Origin: Sphingomonas sp. | GTDB taxonomy: Bacteria; Pseudomonadota; Alphaproteobacteria; Sphingomonadales; Sphingomonadaceae | Length of the DNA: 64,000 nucleotides | Assembly (NCBI RefSeq): GCF_017304635.1 | Contig: NZ_JAFKMA010000002.1 | Span: 62,001-126,000, forward strand | Direction: 5' to 3' | Part shown: positions 44,011-52,535 of the stretch, in pieces | Position numbering within the stretch: position 1 is the stretch's first letter | How the letters are laid out: every line of letters begins with the position of its first letter | The notes under the pieces: generated by a model | What the model saw: only the letters and a program-made list of their open reading frames with translations | Told to the model about the DNA's origin: nothing | The model's database searches: none | Program-made: the position numbers and the translations under genes

Positions 44011-45102
44011 TTAGACGCGGATGACCCATCCGCGGCGCTGCATCGCCAAGGTTATGGCGACCGCGACCGATCCGACGATGATCGCGAACAACAATGATGC
44101 CCAGTCGAGCGGCAAGCCGATATTAGCGAGTGAAGTGAACAACATTTCCCATGATGTGGTCTCGCCGATCCGCCAGAACATGACGATCGTCAGCATGTCA
44201 TGGACGACATAGAGGGTGAGGGCGTTCCGTCCCAGATTGGTCCCGAGCCGCACCGGCGCCCAGCGACCGATCCACGACCACGCTCCCTTGAGCGCGCCGA
44301 GCAGCGTGAGCCCGATCGCTGCGTTCACCAGCGCGAAGCTCGGCGTCCACAGCGCCTTGTTGATCGGCCAGACCCGGCTGGCGGCGATCCCCGCGACCAG
44401 CAGTGTGGCGGCGATCGCCAACAGGCGCCCGACCGATTGCCGGCCGGGCAGTATCGCGCGTGCGATGGCGACGCCGATCATGCCGGTCGCGATCGACGAC
44501 AAGGTCGACAGCACACCCTCCGGGTCGAAGGTCTTGCCGTACAGACGCGTTCCGCCCAGCACCGCGCGATCGAGCCAGCCGCTCAGGCCCTCGCCGGGCG
44601 CCATGCCCGCGCCGCCGCCGGGCGGAGCACAATATAGCAGCGCGCCGTGTGCGATCAGCAAAACCACTGCCACAACCGCCGGCACGCGCCATCCGCTCGT
44701 CGATCGCGTCACCAACGCGCAGCATAGATAGACGATCGCGATCCGCGCCAGCACCCCGGCAAAGCGGATTTCCGCCAGTTGCATGGTCGGATGGGCGATC
44801 ATCCCGATGACGAAACCGATCGCGTACAGAGTCGCCGATCGCCGTACGATCCGCGCAACGCTTGGCCGCGGCGTGCGCCCGTCGAACGCCAGCGGCAGCG
44901 CGAGGCCGGCGCAGAGCAGGAACAGCGGGAACACCAGGTCGGCGATCGTCAGCCCATTCCACACGGCATGGACCAGCAGCGGAAAGGCGTGCTCCTCCGA
45001 CCCTTGCAGGTTCGCGAGCACCATCCCGACGATGGCCAGCCCACGCAGCGCGTCGAGCGCATCCTCACGTGGGCGGGGCGGGGGAGCGGCCACGACCGTC
45101 AC
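44011..45102 (-). CDS. heparan-alpha-glucosaminide N-acetyltransferase-like membrane protein
   Basis: 363 residues, about 10 membrane helices. It opens with LDALRGLAIVGMVLANLQGSE, and the later GRNALTLYVVHDMLTI matches the transmembrane acyltransferase group that includes HGSNAT/NagX and DUF5009 proteins, which pass acetyl groups across the membrane to amino sugars. GTG start overlaps the amidohydrolase stop (GTGA). The acceptor is unknown. Confidence 0.78.
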   Translation of the reverse strand: MTVVAAPPPRPREDALDALRGLAIVGMVLANLQGSEEHAFPLLVHAVWNGLTIADLVFPLFLLCAGLALPLAFDGRTPRPSVARIVRRSATLYAIGFVIGMIAHPTMQLAEIRFAGVLARIAIVYLCCALVTRSTSGWRVPAVVAVVLLIAHGALLYCAPPGGGAGMAPGEGLSGWLDRAVLGGTRLYGKTFDPEGVLSTLSSIATGMIGVAIARAILPGRQSVGRLLAIAATLLVAGIAASRVWPINKALWTPSFALVNAAIGLTLLGALKGAWSWIGRWAPVRLGTNLGRNALTLYVVHDMLTIVMFWRIGETTSWEMLFTSLANIGLPLDWASLLFAIIVGSVAVAITLAMQRRGWVIRV

Positions 45103-46376
45103 TCCGCGCGCACCACGTCGCCACCCTTCATCACGAAGGCGACATGCCGCACCGCGCCGATGTCGGCGGTCGGATCGCCGCGCACCGCGACCAGGTCGGC
45201 CAGCAGCCCGGGCCTAGCGGCGCCCAGCCGGCCGTCGAGCTTCAGCCAGCGCGCATTGCCCCAGGTCGCCGCGATCAGCACCTTGGCCGGGGCCATGCCG
45301 GCCGCCGCCATCAACTCCATCTCGCGGGCATTCTGGCCGTGCGCGAACACGCCGACGTCGCCGCCCATGCAGATCGGCACGCCGGCTTTCAGCGCCATCC
45401 TGAAACTGTCGCGGTTGATCCGCACCGCGGGCGGGGCCGGCTCGCCGCCGTCCCAGCCGCGATAGCGCGAGGTCGCGTCGGAGGCGGCGAGCGTCGGGCA
45501 TAGTGCGATCCCCTTGGCCGCCATCGCCGCGAAGATTTCGGGCGTGCCGCCATAGCCGTGCTCGATCGTGTCGACCCCGGCGGCGATCGCGCGGCGCATG
45601 CCTTCGGCGGTCGCGGCGTGCACGGCGACCGGGCGGCCGGCATCGTGCGCGGCGACGACCGCTGCCTTCATCTCGTCCAGGCTGAGCGTCGGGCGACTGT
45701 CCTCGCCGGGCCGCCAGCGATAGTCGGCGTAGAGCTTCACCCAATCCGCGCCCGCGGCGATCTGGCGGCGGACGGCGGCGACGATCTGGTCGACGCCCGA
45801 TACTTCCTCCGCCCCTTGCGGAATCTCGACGCCGGGCTCGAATCCTTTCGGGCCATAGGCGCCCAGCGCGACGATCGCACGGGTCGCGACCGACAGTCGC
45901 GGGCCTGGCACGATACCGCGATCGATCGCCTGGCGCAGGCCGACATCGGCATAGCCCGCACCCTCCGTGCCGAGATCGCGCTCGCTGGTGAACCCAGCCA
46001 GCAACGTCGCGCGCGCCTGCGCGACCGCCCGCGCGGTGCGCAACGCCAGCGGCTCGTGCAGCACCTGATCGTCCCAGCTCGTCTCGTTATAGGGATGCAG
46101 GAACAGGTGGCCGTGCCCCTCGATCATCCCGGGCATCAGCGTGTCGCCGGGCAGGTCGATCGCCTGCGTTCCGGCCGCAGTCGGCAGCGCCGGGCCGACC
46201 GCGGCGATCTTATCGCCCGCGACCAGCACCTGCCAGCCGCGATGGACCTGGCCGTCGATCCCGTCGAACACCGCATCGGGCTTGAGCAGGATCGCGGCCG
46301 GTCGCACCGGCTCCGCCGCGGGCAGGCTCGTTGCCGGACCGATCAGCGCCGCCATCGCCAATGCCAGCCAGCGCAT
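45099..46376 (-). CDS. exported metal-dependent amidohydrolase, imidazolonepropionase/prolidase-like
   Basis: 425 residues. Signal peptide MRWLALAMAALIGPATSLPA, then an amidohydrolase TIM barrel: the HxH motif in EGHGHLFLH, Lys in WVKLYADYRW, His in AVHAATAEG and IEHGYGG, and Asp in CMGGDVGVF. Such periplasmic enzymes often cleave Xaa-Pro dipeptides or cyclic amides. The ATG at 46376 is preferred over 46382 because of spacing to GAGAGG. Divergent from the acylase gene with only 35 bp between starts. Confidence 0.85.
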   Translation of the reverse strand: MRWLALAMAALIGPATSLPAAEPVRPAAILLKPDAVFDGIDGQVHRGWQVLVAGDKIAAVGPALPTAAGTQAIDLPGDTLMPGMIEGHGHLFLHPYNETSWDDQVLHEPLALRTARAVAQARATLLAGFTSERDLGTEGAGYADVGLRQAIDRGIVPGPRLSVATRAIVALGAYGPKGFEPGVEIPQGAEEVSGVDQIVAAVRRQIAAGADWVKLYADYRWRPGEDSRPTLSLDEMKAAVVAAHDAGRPVAVHAATAEGMRRAIAAGVDTIEHGYGGTPEIFAAMAAKGIALCPTLAASDATSRYRGWDGGEPAPPAVRINRDSFRMALKAGVPICMGGDVGVFAHGQNAREMELMAAAGMAPAKVLIAATWGNARWLKLDGRLGAARPGLLADLVAVRGDPTADIGAVRHVAFVMKGGDVVRAE

Positions 46377-46411
46377 GGTCATCCTCTCCGCTCCACGATA
46401 GGTTCGCGGGC

Positions 46412-48592
46412 ATGGATAGCCGCGCTCGCCTCCCGCTCCTAGCCCTTCTGCTCGCGCTGATCGGCGCCGCCCCTGCCGATCCCGACATGGCGCGGTGGCG
46501 CGGCGAAGCGGCATCGGTCACGATCACGCGCGACGATTGGGGTATCGCGCATATCGCGGGCAAGACCGACGCCGATGCCGTGTTCGGCATGATGTACGCG
46601 CAGGCCGAGGACGATTTCGGGCGGATCGAGGCCAATTACCTGACCGCGCTCGGCCGCACGGCGGAGGCGCCCGGTGCCGGCCAGGATGCGATCTGGGCCG
46701 ATCTGCGCCAGCGCCTGTTCGCCGATCCGGCCGAACTGCAACGGCAATATTCGGCGAGCCCGGCCTGGCTGCGGAAGTTGATGGATGCCTGGGCGGACGG
46801 GCTCAATTTCTACCTCGCGACGCATCCCGACGTGCATCCGAAGGTGCTGACGCGGTTCGAGCCGTGGATGGCGCTAAGCTTTACCGAGGGCAGTATCGGC
46901 GGCGATATCGAGCGGATTTCGCTGAGCGAACTCAAGACCTTCTACGGCCAGCCGACGCCGAAGACCGCGATGGAACTCGGCGCCGTCCCGCGCGAGCCGT
47001 CGGGATCGAACGGCATCGCGATCGCGCCGTCGCGGACGAAGGACGGCCACGCACTGCTGCTCATCAACCCGCACACCAGCTTCTATTTCCGCGCCGAGCA
47101 GCAAGTGACGAGCGGGGAGGGGCTCAACGCCTATGGCGCCGCAACCTGGGGCCAGTTCTTCGTCTATCAGGGGTTCAACGCGCAGGCGGGCTGGATGCAT
47201 ACCTCGTCGGGGGTCGATAATGTCGACGAGTTCGCGGAAACGGTGGCGCTGTTGCGGTCTGGGCCGCTCAGCTATTGGTACGGCAAGGAACATCGGCCTT
47301 TCCTGCAGAAGGACGTGACTCTGGCCTATCGCCGCCCCGACGGCACCTTGGCGCAGCGAACCTTCCACACCTATGCGTCTCAGCACGGTCCGATCGTCGC
47401 ATTGCGCGGCGGCAAGTGGATCGCGACTGCGCTGATGTGGAAGCCGGTGCCGGCGCTCGAGCAGAGCTTCCTCAGGACCAAAGCGACCGACCTCGCGAGC
47501 TACCTCGCCGTCGCCGAGCGCAAGGCCAATTCGTCGAACGACACGCTGTTCGCCGATGCCAAGGGCGAGATCGCGTTCCTGATGCCGCAGTTCATGCCGG
47601 TCCGCGACGACCGCTTCGATTATACGCGGCCGGTCGACGGCAGCGATCCGGCGACCGACTGGCGCGGACTCCATAGCTTGGCGAGCTTGCCCAGTGTCAC
47701 GAACCCGCGCGTCGGCTGGGTGCGCAACACCAACGACTGGCCATGGTCGGCGGCGGGGGCGGACAGCCCGAAGGCGGCGAACTACCCGAAATATATGGAT
47801 CAGGTCGGGGAGAATTACCGCGGCGTCCACGCCGACGCGCTGTTGACCGGGCGGAGCGGCTGGACGCTGGAGGGCCTGCGTGCGGCGGCGTTCGACAGCG
47901 ACCTGCCGGCGTTTCGTGTGCTAATTCCGGGGCTGATCGCGGCGTACGATGCGCTCGCCAAGGACGATCCGCGGCGCGCCCGCCTCGCCGAGCCGATCGC
48001 GTTGCTGCGGGGCTGGGACGACCGCTGGGGCCTGACCTCGACCGCGACCAGCCTCGCGGTGTTCTGGGGCGATACGCTGTGGCGCGAGGTCGGCAGCTTC
48101 GCGCAGGCCGAGCGGATGAATGTGCCGGATTATATCGAAAAACGCGTGTCGCCGGCCACGAAGATCGAGGCGCTGTCCGCTGCGGTCGATCGCCTGCGCC
48201 GCGACTTCGGCGACTGGCGTGTGCCGTGGGGCGAGATCAACCGGTGGCAGCGGCTCGACGATGCGATCGTGCCGCATTTCGATGATGCGGCGGCTTCACT
48301 GCCGGTCGCGTTCGCCTCGGCGCAATGGGGCAGCCTCGCGTCGTTCGGCGCCAGGCCGTGGGGAACGAAGCGCTATTACGGCACCAGCGGCAACAGTTTT
48401 GTCGCGGTCGTCGAGTTCGGCCCGCGCGTCCGAGCGGTCGCGGTGACGGCGGGCGGGGAGAGCGGCGATCCGCGGTCGAAGCATTTCGCCGATCAAGCGG
48501 AGCGCTATGCGACGGGGAACCTGCGCAAGGTGTATTTCTATCCCGACGAACTCGCCGGGCATGTCGAGCGGCGGTATCGGCCGGGGGAATAA
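46412..48592 (+). CDS. penicillin acylase-family N-terminal nucleophile hydrolase
   Basis: 726 residues. Signal peptide MDSRARLPLLALLLALIGAA, then an alpha region, and at PSGSNGIAIAPS the autocatalytic cleavage site with Ser199 as the nucleophile of the beta chain; NPHTSF and NTNDWPW follow as in aculeacin and acyl-homoserine lactone acylases. It removes acyl chains from amides in the periplasm. Acyl-homoserine lactone or beta-lactam side chains are both possible; sequence alone does not decide. Shares a very short divergent promoter region with the amidohydrolase. Confidence 0.88.
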   Translation: MDSRARLPLLALLLALIGAAPADPDMARWRGEAASVTITRDDWGIAHIAGKTDADAVFGMMYAQAEDDFGRIEANYLTALGRTAEAPGAGQDAIWADLRQRLFADPAELQRQYSASPAWLRKLMDAWADGLNFYLATHPDVHPKVLTRFEPWMALSFTEGSIGGDIERISLSELKTFYGQPTPKTAMELGAVPREPSGSNGIAIAPSRTKDGHALLLINPHTSFYFRAEQQVTSGEGLNAYGAATWGQFFVYQGFNAQAGWMHTSSGVDNVDEFAETVALLRSGPLSYWYGKEHRPFLQKDVTLAYRRPDGTLAQRTFHTYASQHGPIVALRGGKWIATALMWKPVPALEQSFLRTKATDLASYLAVAERKANSSNDTLFADAKGEIAFLMPQFMPVRDDRFDYTRPVDGSDPATDWRGLHSLASLPSVTNPRVGWVRNTNDWPWSAAGADSPKAANYPKYMDQVGENYRGVHADALLTGRSGWTLEGLRAAAFDSDLPAFRVLIPGLIAAYDALAKDDPRRARLAEPIALLRGWDDRWGLTSTATSLAVFWGDTLWREVGSFAQAERMNVPDYIEKRVSPATKIEALSAAVDRLRRDFGDWRVPWGEINRWQRLDDAIVPHFDDAAASLPVAFASAQWGSLASFGARPWGTKRYYGTSGNSFVAVVEFGPRVRAVAVTAGGESGDPRSKHFADQAERYATGNLRKVYFYPDELAGHVERRYRPGE

Positions 48593-48600
48593 GCGGGGCG

Positions 48601-48652
48601 CCGTGGCGGAGCCGCGTCGTCGGACGTCGCTTCGCGAAACCGGCCGCGCTCG
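48601..48652. repeat. composite palindromic repeat, copy 6 (no third palindrome)
   Basis: GTGGCGGAGCCGCG, TCGTCGGACG, TCGCTTCGCGA and CGGCCGCGC in the usual order, squeezed between the acylase stop and the tRNA-Phe 3' end. Confidence 0.65.
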
Positions 48653-48656
48653 GCGG

Positions 48657-48732
48657 TGGTGCCCAGGGACGGGATCGAACCGCCGACACTGCGATTTTCA
48701 GTCGCATGCTCTACCAACTGAGCTACCTGGGC
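48657..48732 (-). tRNA. tRNA-Phe (GAA)
   Basis: A 76-nt cloverleaf with encoded CCA. Acceptor stem GCCCAGG/CCTGGGC, D arm with AGCTCAGTTGGTAGAGC, anticodon loop CTGAAAA (GAA) and T arm with TTCGATC. Confidence 0.96.
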
Positions 48733-48763
48733 TTGCGCGGGAGACCGCGAAGGAGCGGGCCTC

Positions 48764-48940
48764 TTAGTCGCGCGATTCCTGCCTGTCCAGAGCTTCCGGG
48801 TCGGCGGGCGATCCCGGGATGGCATAGCCCTCGCCGAGCCACTTGAGCAGGTCGCGGTCGCGACAGCCGCGGCTGCAGAACGGCTTGTGCGCCGGCTGGC
48901 TGGGGGCGCCGCAGAGCGGGCAGGTCGCGGTCTTGCTCAT
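48764..48940 (-). CDS. yacG: DNA gyrase inhibitor YacG
   Basis: 58-residue zinc protein. Four Cys ligands in CPLCG and FCSRGCRDRDL, then the gyrase-binding tail with LLKWLGEGYAIPG. Its E. coli homologue binds GyrB and blocks DNA binding. ATG start overlaps the rng-like stop as ATGA; it is the last gene of infA-maf-rng-yacG. Confidence 0.92.
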   Translation of the reverse strand: MSKTATCPLCGAPSQPAHKPFCSRGCRDRDLLKWLGEGYAIPGSPADPEALDRQESRD

Positions 48941-49875
48941 GCGAACGAGATGGGGACGCCGACCCGGCGCGACAACTCGGCGATCAGGTCGGGGTAGCGC
49001 ACGAGCCAGGCGGCGATTCGGGGCGGTGCGGGCTGGTACGCGGGGACGGGGGGCGGCGTGCGCTCGATCGAGCGAAGCAGCGCCAACGCCTCGGTCGCGA
49101 CCGGATCGGCGCGGACCAGGTCGGGCAGCGAGGCGCGGGCACGGCGGCGGACGACTTGCAGAAAGCCGAAGCCGTTGACGGCGGTCCGCTCGAACGGACC
49201 GCTGTCGGCGAGCGCGGCGTCGAGCGCCGCGGCGGCGGCCTGGCGCCCCTCCTTGCTGCCGAGCGTCGGGAAGTCGATGCCGATCGATCCGCCGATGCCG
49301 TGCCGCATGATCGCGCGGCCAATCGCGGTCGCCGCCGCCGTCGCCAGCTTGTCGAGCGGGCCGGTGCCGTCGACGTCGAACAACGTCATCGCCGGGGTCG
49401 GCGTCATCGCCAGCGCGCCGCCGGGAAAGGCGATATGGCCGGTGCGCGCTTCCTCGATCGCCTCCGACCAGCCGGCGGCTTCGAGCGCGTCGGGCTGGTG
49501 CGCGGCGAGGTGGCGGACGGGCAGGCCGCTGGCCGTGATCCGCGCCAGCAGATCGTCGCCGTCGCGAGGGGCGGCGTCGGTCGCGACACCCTTGGCGAGT
49601 TTGAATCGCCCCGTCTCGGCAATGCCCTCGCGGATGATCTCGACGCGCAAGCCGCCGCCTTCGCTCACGCCGGGCGCCAGCCGATCGACCAGCACCTCGC
49701 CCACCGCCGTCGCGACGCGGCTGAGCCCGGCGCTGCGTTCGACCAGGCGTCCCTTGAGCACCGCACCGACGCGCACGCCGCCCGGCCGCTCGATCCGCGC
49801 CTTCACGATCGCGCCGTCCGCGACCAGCGCGGCGCGCGCTTCGCCGACGCCCGCCTCGTACAGCCATTCAGCCAA
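48937..49875 (-). CDS. short ribonuclease E/G-family protein
   Basis: 312 residues, against about 490 for RNase G. The family start (AEWLYEAGVGEARAAL) and the catalytic DNase I-like part are present with Asp in TLFDVDG and in SIGIDFPTL, but there is no S1 domain insertion of usual length and no CPxC zinc-link. It may be a reduced endonuclease for rRNA or mRNA processing. A TTG start that overlaps the maf stop by 8 bp gives the best N-terminus; maf, this gene and yacG are translationally coupled. Confidence 0.8.
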   Translation of the reverse strand: MAEWLYEAGVGEARAALVADGAIVKARIERPGGVRVGAVLKGRLVERSAGLSRVATAVGEVLVDRLAPGVSEGGGLRVEIIREGIAETGRFKLAKGVATDAAPRDGDDLLARITASGLPVRHLAAHQPDALEAAGWSEAIEEARTGHIAFPGGALAMTPTPAMTLFDVDGTGPLDKLATAAATAIGRAIMRHGIGGSIGIDFPTLGSKEGRQAAAAALDAALADSGPFERTAVNGFGFLQVVRRRARASLPDLVRADPVATEALALLRSIERTPPPVPAYQPAPPRIAAWLVRYPDLIAELSRRVGVPISFA

Positions 49876-50464
49876 GGACGATGCCCGCCGACACCAGCAT
49901 CGCGCGCGTTTCGAACACCGGCAGCCCGACGACGTTCGAATGGCTCCCCGCGAGGTAGCGGACGAACGCTTCCGCGCGGCCCTGGATCGCGTAGCCGCCG
50001 GCCTTGCCCATGCCTTCGCCGCTGGCGACGTACCAGTCCATCTCGGCCGCGGAGAGCGGCTTGAACGCGACGATCGTGTCGACCGCGCGGGTGCGCCGGG
50101 TGCCGTCGGCGGCGATGACCGACACGCCCGACCAGACATGGTGCCGCCGCCCCGACAGCAGGGCGAGCATGCGGCGCAGGTCGGCCTCGTCGGCGGGCTT
50201 CTCCAGGATGCGCTGGCCGACCGCGACGGTGGTGTCGCCGGCCAGCACGACCTCGTCGGGCGCGCGCTCGACCGCCGCCGCCTTGGCCGCCGCCAGCCGC
50301 GCGACGTAATCGCGCGGGCGCTCGCCCTTCAGCGGCGTCTCGTCGATATCGGGCGCGGCGAGGCGATGCGGCTCGACCCCGATCCGCGCAAGCAGTTCGC
50401 GCCGGCGCGGCGAGGTGGAGGCGAGGACGAGGCGTGGCGCAGGCGCGTCCGCGCCCGGCGGCAT
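49868..50464 (-). CDS. maf: Maf-like nucleoside triphosphate pyrophosphatase
   Basis: 198 residues. Motifs LVLASTSPRRRELLARIG at 12-29, APDIDETP, KAAAVERAPDEVVLAGDT and the C-terminal GSHSNVVGLP identify a Maf/YceF housecleaning enzyme that hydrolyses modified or non-canonical (d)NTPs. Starts one base after the infA stop. Confidence 0.93.
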   Translation of the reverse strand: MPPGADAPAPRLVLASTSPRRRELLARIGVEPHRLAAPDIDETPLKGERPRDYVARLAAAKAAAVERAPDEVVLAGDTTVAVGQRILEKPADEADLRRMLALLSGRRHHVWSGVSVIAADGTRRTRAVDTIVAFKPLSAAEMDWYVASGEGMGKAGGYAIQGRAEAFVRYLAGSHSNVVGLPVFETRAMLVSAGIVLG

Positions 50465-50465
50465 G

Positions 50466-50711
50466 TTATTGCGGCCCCGGCCCGCCGCGGCCCGGCATGA
50501 AGCGATAGGTGATGCGGCCCTTGGTCAGGTCGTAGGGCGTGAGCTCGACCAGCACTTCGTCGCCGACCAGCACGCGGATGCGGTTCTTGCGCATCTTGCC
50601 GGCGGTGTGACCCAGGATCTCGTGGTCGTTTTCCAGCCGGACGCGGAACATGGCGTTGGGGAGGAGTTCCACCACCTGCCCGCGCATTTCGAGAAGTTCT
50701 TCTTTAGCCAA
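50466..50711 (-). CDS. infA: translation initiation factor IF-1
   Basis: 81 residues: the OB-fold core ([20 protein letters not shown] and on, with [19 protein letters not shown]) is nearly invariant, plus a C-terminal Gly/Pro tail ([10 protein letters not shown]) beyond the usual 72. Binds the ribosomal A site during initiation. The TTG start with GAGG at proper distance gives the standard MAKEE N-terminus. Heads infA-maf-rng-yacG. Confidence 0.96.
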   Translation of the reverse strand: MAKEELLEMRGQVVELLPNAMFRVRLENDHEILGHTAGKMRKNRIRVLVGDEVLVELTPYDLTKGRITYRFMPGRGGPGPQ

Positions 50712-50810
50712 ACATGCCTCTTCGGGATTGGCGGCGCGCCGCCGGTACGAAGGCGCGCCCTTAGCCGAAAGCCGGGGCCGGCACAACGCCGCCGTGAGCG
50801 GGCGATCCGC

Positions 50811-50868
50811 CCAAAGTTGACAAAGTTGACGCGCAATTGGACATTTTCAGGGCAAAGTTCACAAAGTC
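50811..50868. repeat. GTCAAGTTTGTCAAGTTT repeats, copies 4 and 5 (inverted); gap 50712-51237
   Basis: CCAAAGTTGACAAAGTTGAC at 50811-50830 and a weaker GGCAAAGTTCACAAAGTC at 50851-50868 are inverted copies of the family. The remaining 526 bp upstream of infA hold no gene that can be supported; a 66-codon leftward frame at 50956-51156 was examined and not accepted. Confidence 0.55.
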
Positions 50869-51237
50869 GCACCGGTATCGCGTGGACGACGCGGTGACTG
50901 GCGGAGTCCGGAATGTTCAAAGAGCAACACCGGGCAAGCCGGCGCGGCTGCTACCCTAACCCAGGTCAGGCAGTGTAGGAAAACGTCGCGGGACCATCAT
51001 GAATTCGGCCGATCCCATCATCATGGGATGGATGCTGGCATGCCCAAACGCCACGTCGTCGAACGGCATCCCGGCGACGACCGCGGTGCGTTCGGCCAGG
51101 ACTTCCGTGTCGGTCGCCGAGCGGCGCCATCGTGCCGCGCATGCAATGCCGCGCAACGAGGCGACAATGCCGATCGATCGCAGCGTAAACCCCGAAAACC
51201 GGCGTTTCCACGCCGAATTCCAGCGAAAGTTGGCGAA

Positions 51238-51537
51238 TTACGCCTCGGAAGTTGCCGCCGCCGCGTCGTCGGACGCCGCCTCGTCGTCCTTCACATCCTC
51301 GAACCACGCTTCGACCGGGCCGGTCAGCTTGAGCGTCAGCGGGTTTCCGCGGCGGTCGACCTTCTTGCCGAGCGCGACGCGGACCCAGCCGTCGGGGATG
51401 CTGTATTCCTCGACGTCGCGGCGGACCTGCCCCTTGAAACGGATGCCGACGCCGCGTTCGAGTGCCGGCTGGTCGAAATGCGGGCTCGACGGGTTGGTCG
51501 ACAAGCGATCGGGCGGCGTATCGTTGGTCTTGGTCAT
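51238..51537 (-). CDS. DUF3297 family protein
   Basis: 99 residues. The family block DRLSTNPSSPHFDQPALERGVGIRFKG (first 35 residues) and EEYSIPDGWVRVALGKK are clear; an acidic, Ala-rich tail follows the conserved part. Small cytosolic protein of unknown function, common in Proteobacteria. The ATG at 51537 gives MTKTNDTPPDRL; the upstream extension is Ala-rich and unlikely. Confidence 0.88.
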   Translation of the reverse strand: MTKTNDTPPDRLSTNPSSPHFDQPALERGVGIRFKGQVRRDVEEYSIPDGWVRVALGKKVDRRGNPLTLKLTGPVEAWFEDVKDDEAASDDAAAATSEA

Positions 51538-51565
51538 GGCCGCGCTCCCTGCCGCCATGGCCGGC

Positions 51566-51602
51566 AAAAAGCAACGGCGCGGAAGGTTGCCCTCCGCGCC
51601 GT
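51566..51602 (-). terminator. intrinsic terminator of the Tyr-rich gene
   Basis: On the minus strand ACGGCGCGGA pairs with TCCGCGCCGT, loop around GGGCAACC, then GCTTTTTG. It starts 23 bp after the stop at 51625. Confidence 0.7.
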
Positions 51603-51624
51603 CACGATCAGCGGTCGGCGTCGA

Positions 51625-51978
51625 TCAATAGCAGACGCGGACGTTGACCGGCTCGCCGTAATACGGGTCCCAGCGACGCTCGATCCGGCACGGCGGCGGA
51701 GGCGGCGGGGGCGGCGCATAGTAGCTGTTGTAATAATAATGTGGGCGATAATACGGATCGCTGTAATAGCCGCGGTCGCGATAATAATAATGGTTGTTCG
51801 CGCTCGACGCGATCGCCGCGCCCAGCGCCAGCCCGACCACGCCGCCGGCGATCGCCGCGCCCGTATTGTCGTGCCGGTAATAGCGGTGGTAATATTGCGC
51901 ATTGGCCGGTGCCGCCGCCACCAGAGCGCTGGCGGCCAGCGTCGCGCCCAGGATCGATTTGGTCACAAAACTACGCAT
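51625..51978 (-). CDS. small exported Tyr/Pro-rich protein with glycine zipper
   Basis: 117 residues. Signal peptide ending in APANAQ, a Tyr/His stretch (YYHRYYRHD), a glycine-zipper-like helix (GAAIAGGVVGLALGAAIA), a second Tyr-rich region and a run of eight prolines before a C-terminal CRIERRWDPYYGEP with two Cys. Resembles small RcnB/YMGG-type envelope proteins. Function unknown; low-complexity composition makes homology hard to judge. Confidence 0.72.
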   Translation of the reverse strand: MRSFVTKSILGATLAASALVAAAPANAQYYHRYYRHDNTGAAIAGGVVGLALGAAIASSANNHYYYRDRGYYSDPYYRPHYYYNSYYAPPPPPPPPCRIERRWDPYYGEPVNVRVCY

Positions 51979-52121
51979 CACAAACCTCCATCGTCTAGCG
52001 CCCGGTGTCGCTTGACGTATGAAACGCACGACGGTCCAAGCCCGTTGCATGGACTAGACGAGTCGCGCTGAACGGTCGCTGAGGCCAGCGTTCATGCGTG
52101 GTAAACGGAAGGATTGTTGCG

Positions 52122-52535
52122 ATGGCGTATTGGTTCCTGCGGTCCGAGCCGGACGTCTATGGCTGGGATCATCTGGTCCGCGACGGCACCACCGAATGGG
52201 ACGGCATCCGCAACTATACCGCGCGCAATTTCCTGAAGGAGATGGCGGTCGGCGACCGCGCGATCTTCTATCATTCCAATACGGAGAAAGCGGCGGTCGG
52301 GGTGATGGAAGTGATGCGGACCTGGCGCCCCGACGGCGACAAGGATCAGTGGGCGAGCGTGCAGGTGAAGCCGGTCGCCAGGCTCGCCCGCCCGGTAACG
52401 CTCGCCGACATCAAGGCCGAACCGCGCCTGGCCAAGATCGAAGTGCTCCGCCAGTCGCGGCTGAGCGTGACGCCTGTGCGCGATGACGAGTGGGACGTGT
52501 TGCTGGAGATGGGCGGGGGGATGGCGGCACCGTGA
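52122..52535 (+). CDS. EVE domain-containing protein
   Basis: 137 residues, the whole protein being one EVE (PUA-like) domain: MAYWFLRSEPDVYGWDHLV, the aromatic-cage region WDGIRNYTARNFLKEM and GDRAIFYHSN. EVE domains of the THYN1 type read modified bases in DNA or RNA. It overlaps the kinase gene by GTGA. The ATG at 52122 gives the canonical MAYWFLRSEP start. Confidence 0.92.
   Translation: MAYWFLRSEPDVYGWDHLVRDGTTEWDGIRNYTARNFLKEMAVGDRAIFYHSNTEKAAVGVMEVMRTWRPDGDKDQWASVQVKPVARLARPVTLADIKAEPRLAKIEVLRQSRLSVTPVRDDEWDVLLEMGGGMAAP

Noticed and set aside
50956..51156. 66-codon leftward frame upstream of infA
   Set aside because: Third-position GC looks lower than in accepted genes, there is no ribosome site and no recognisable motif. 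It could be a gene remnant but cannot be supported.
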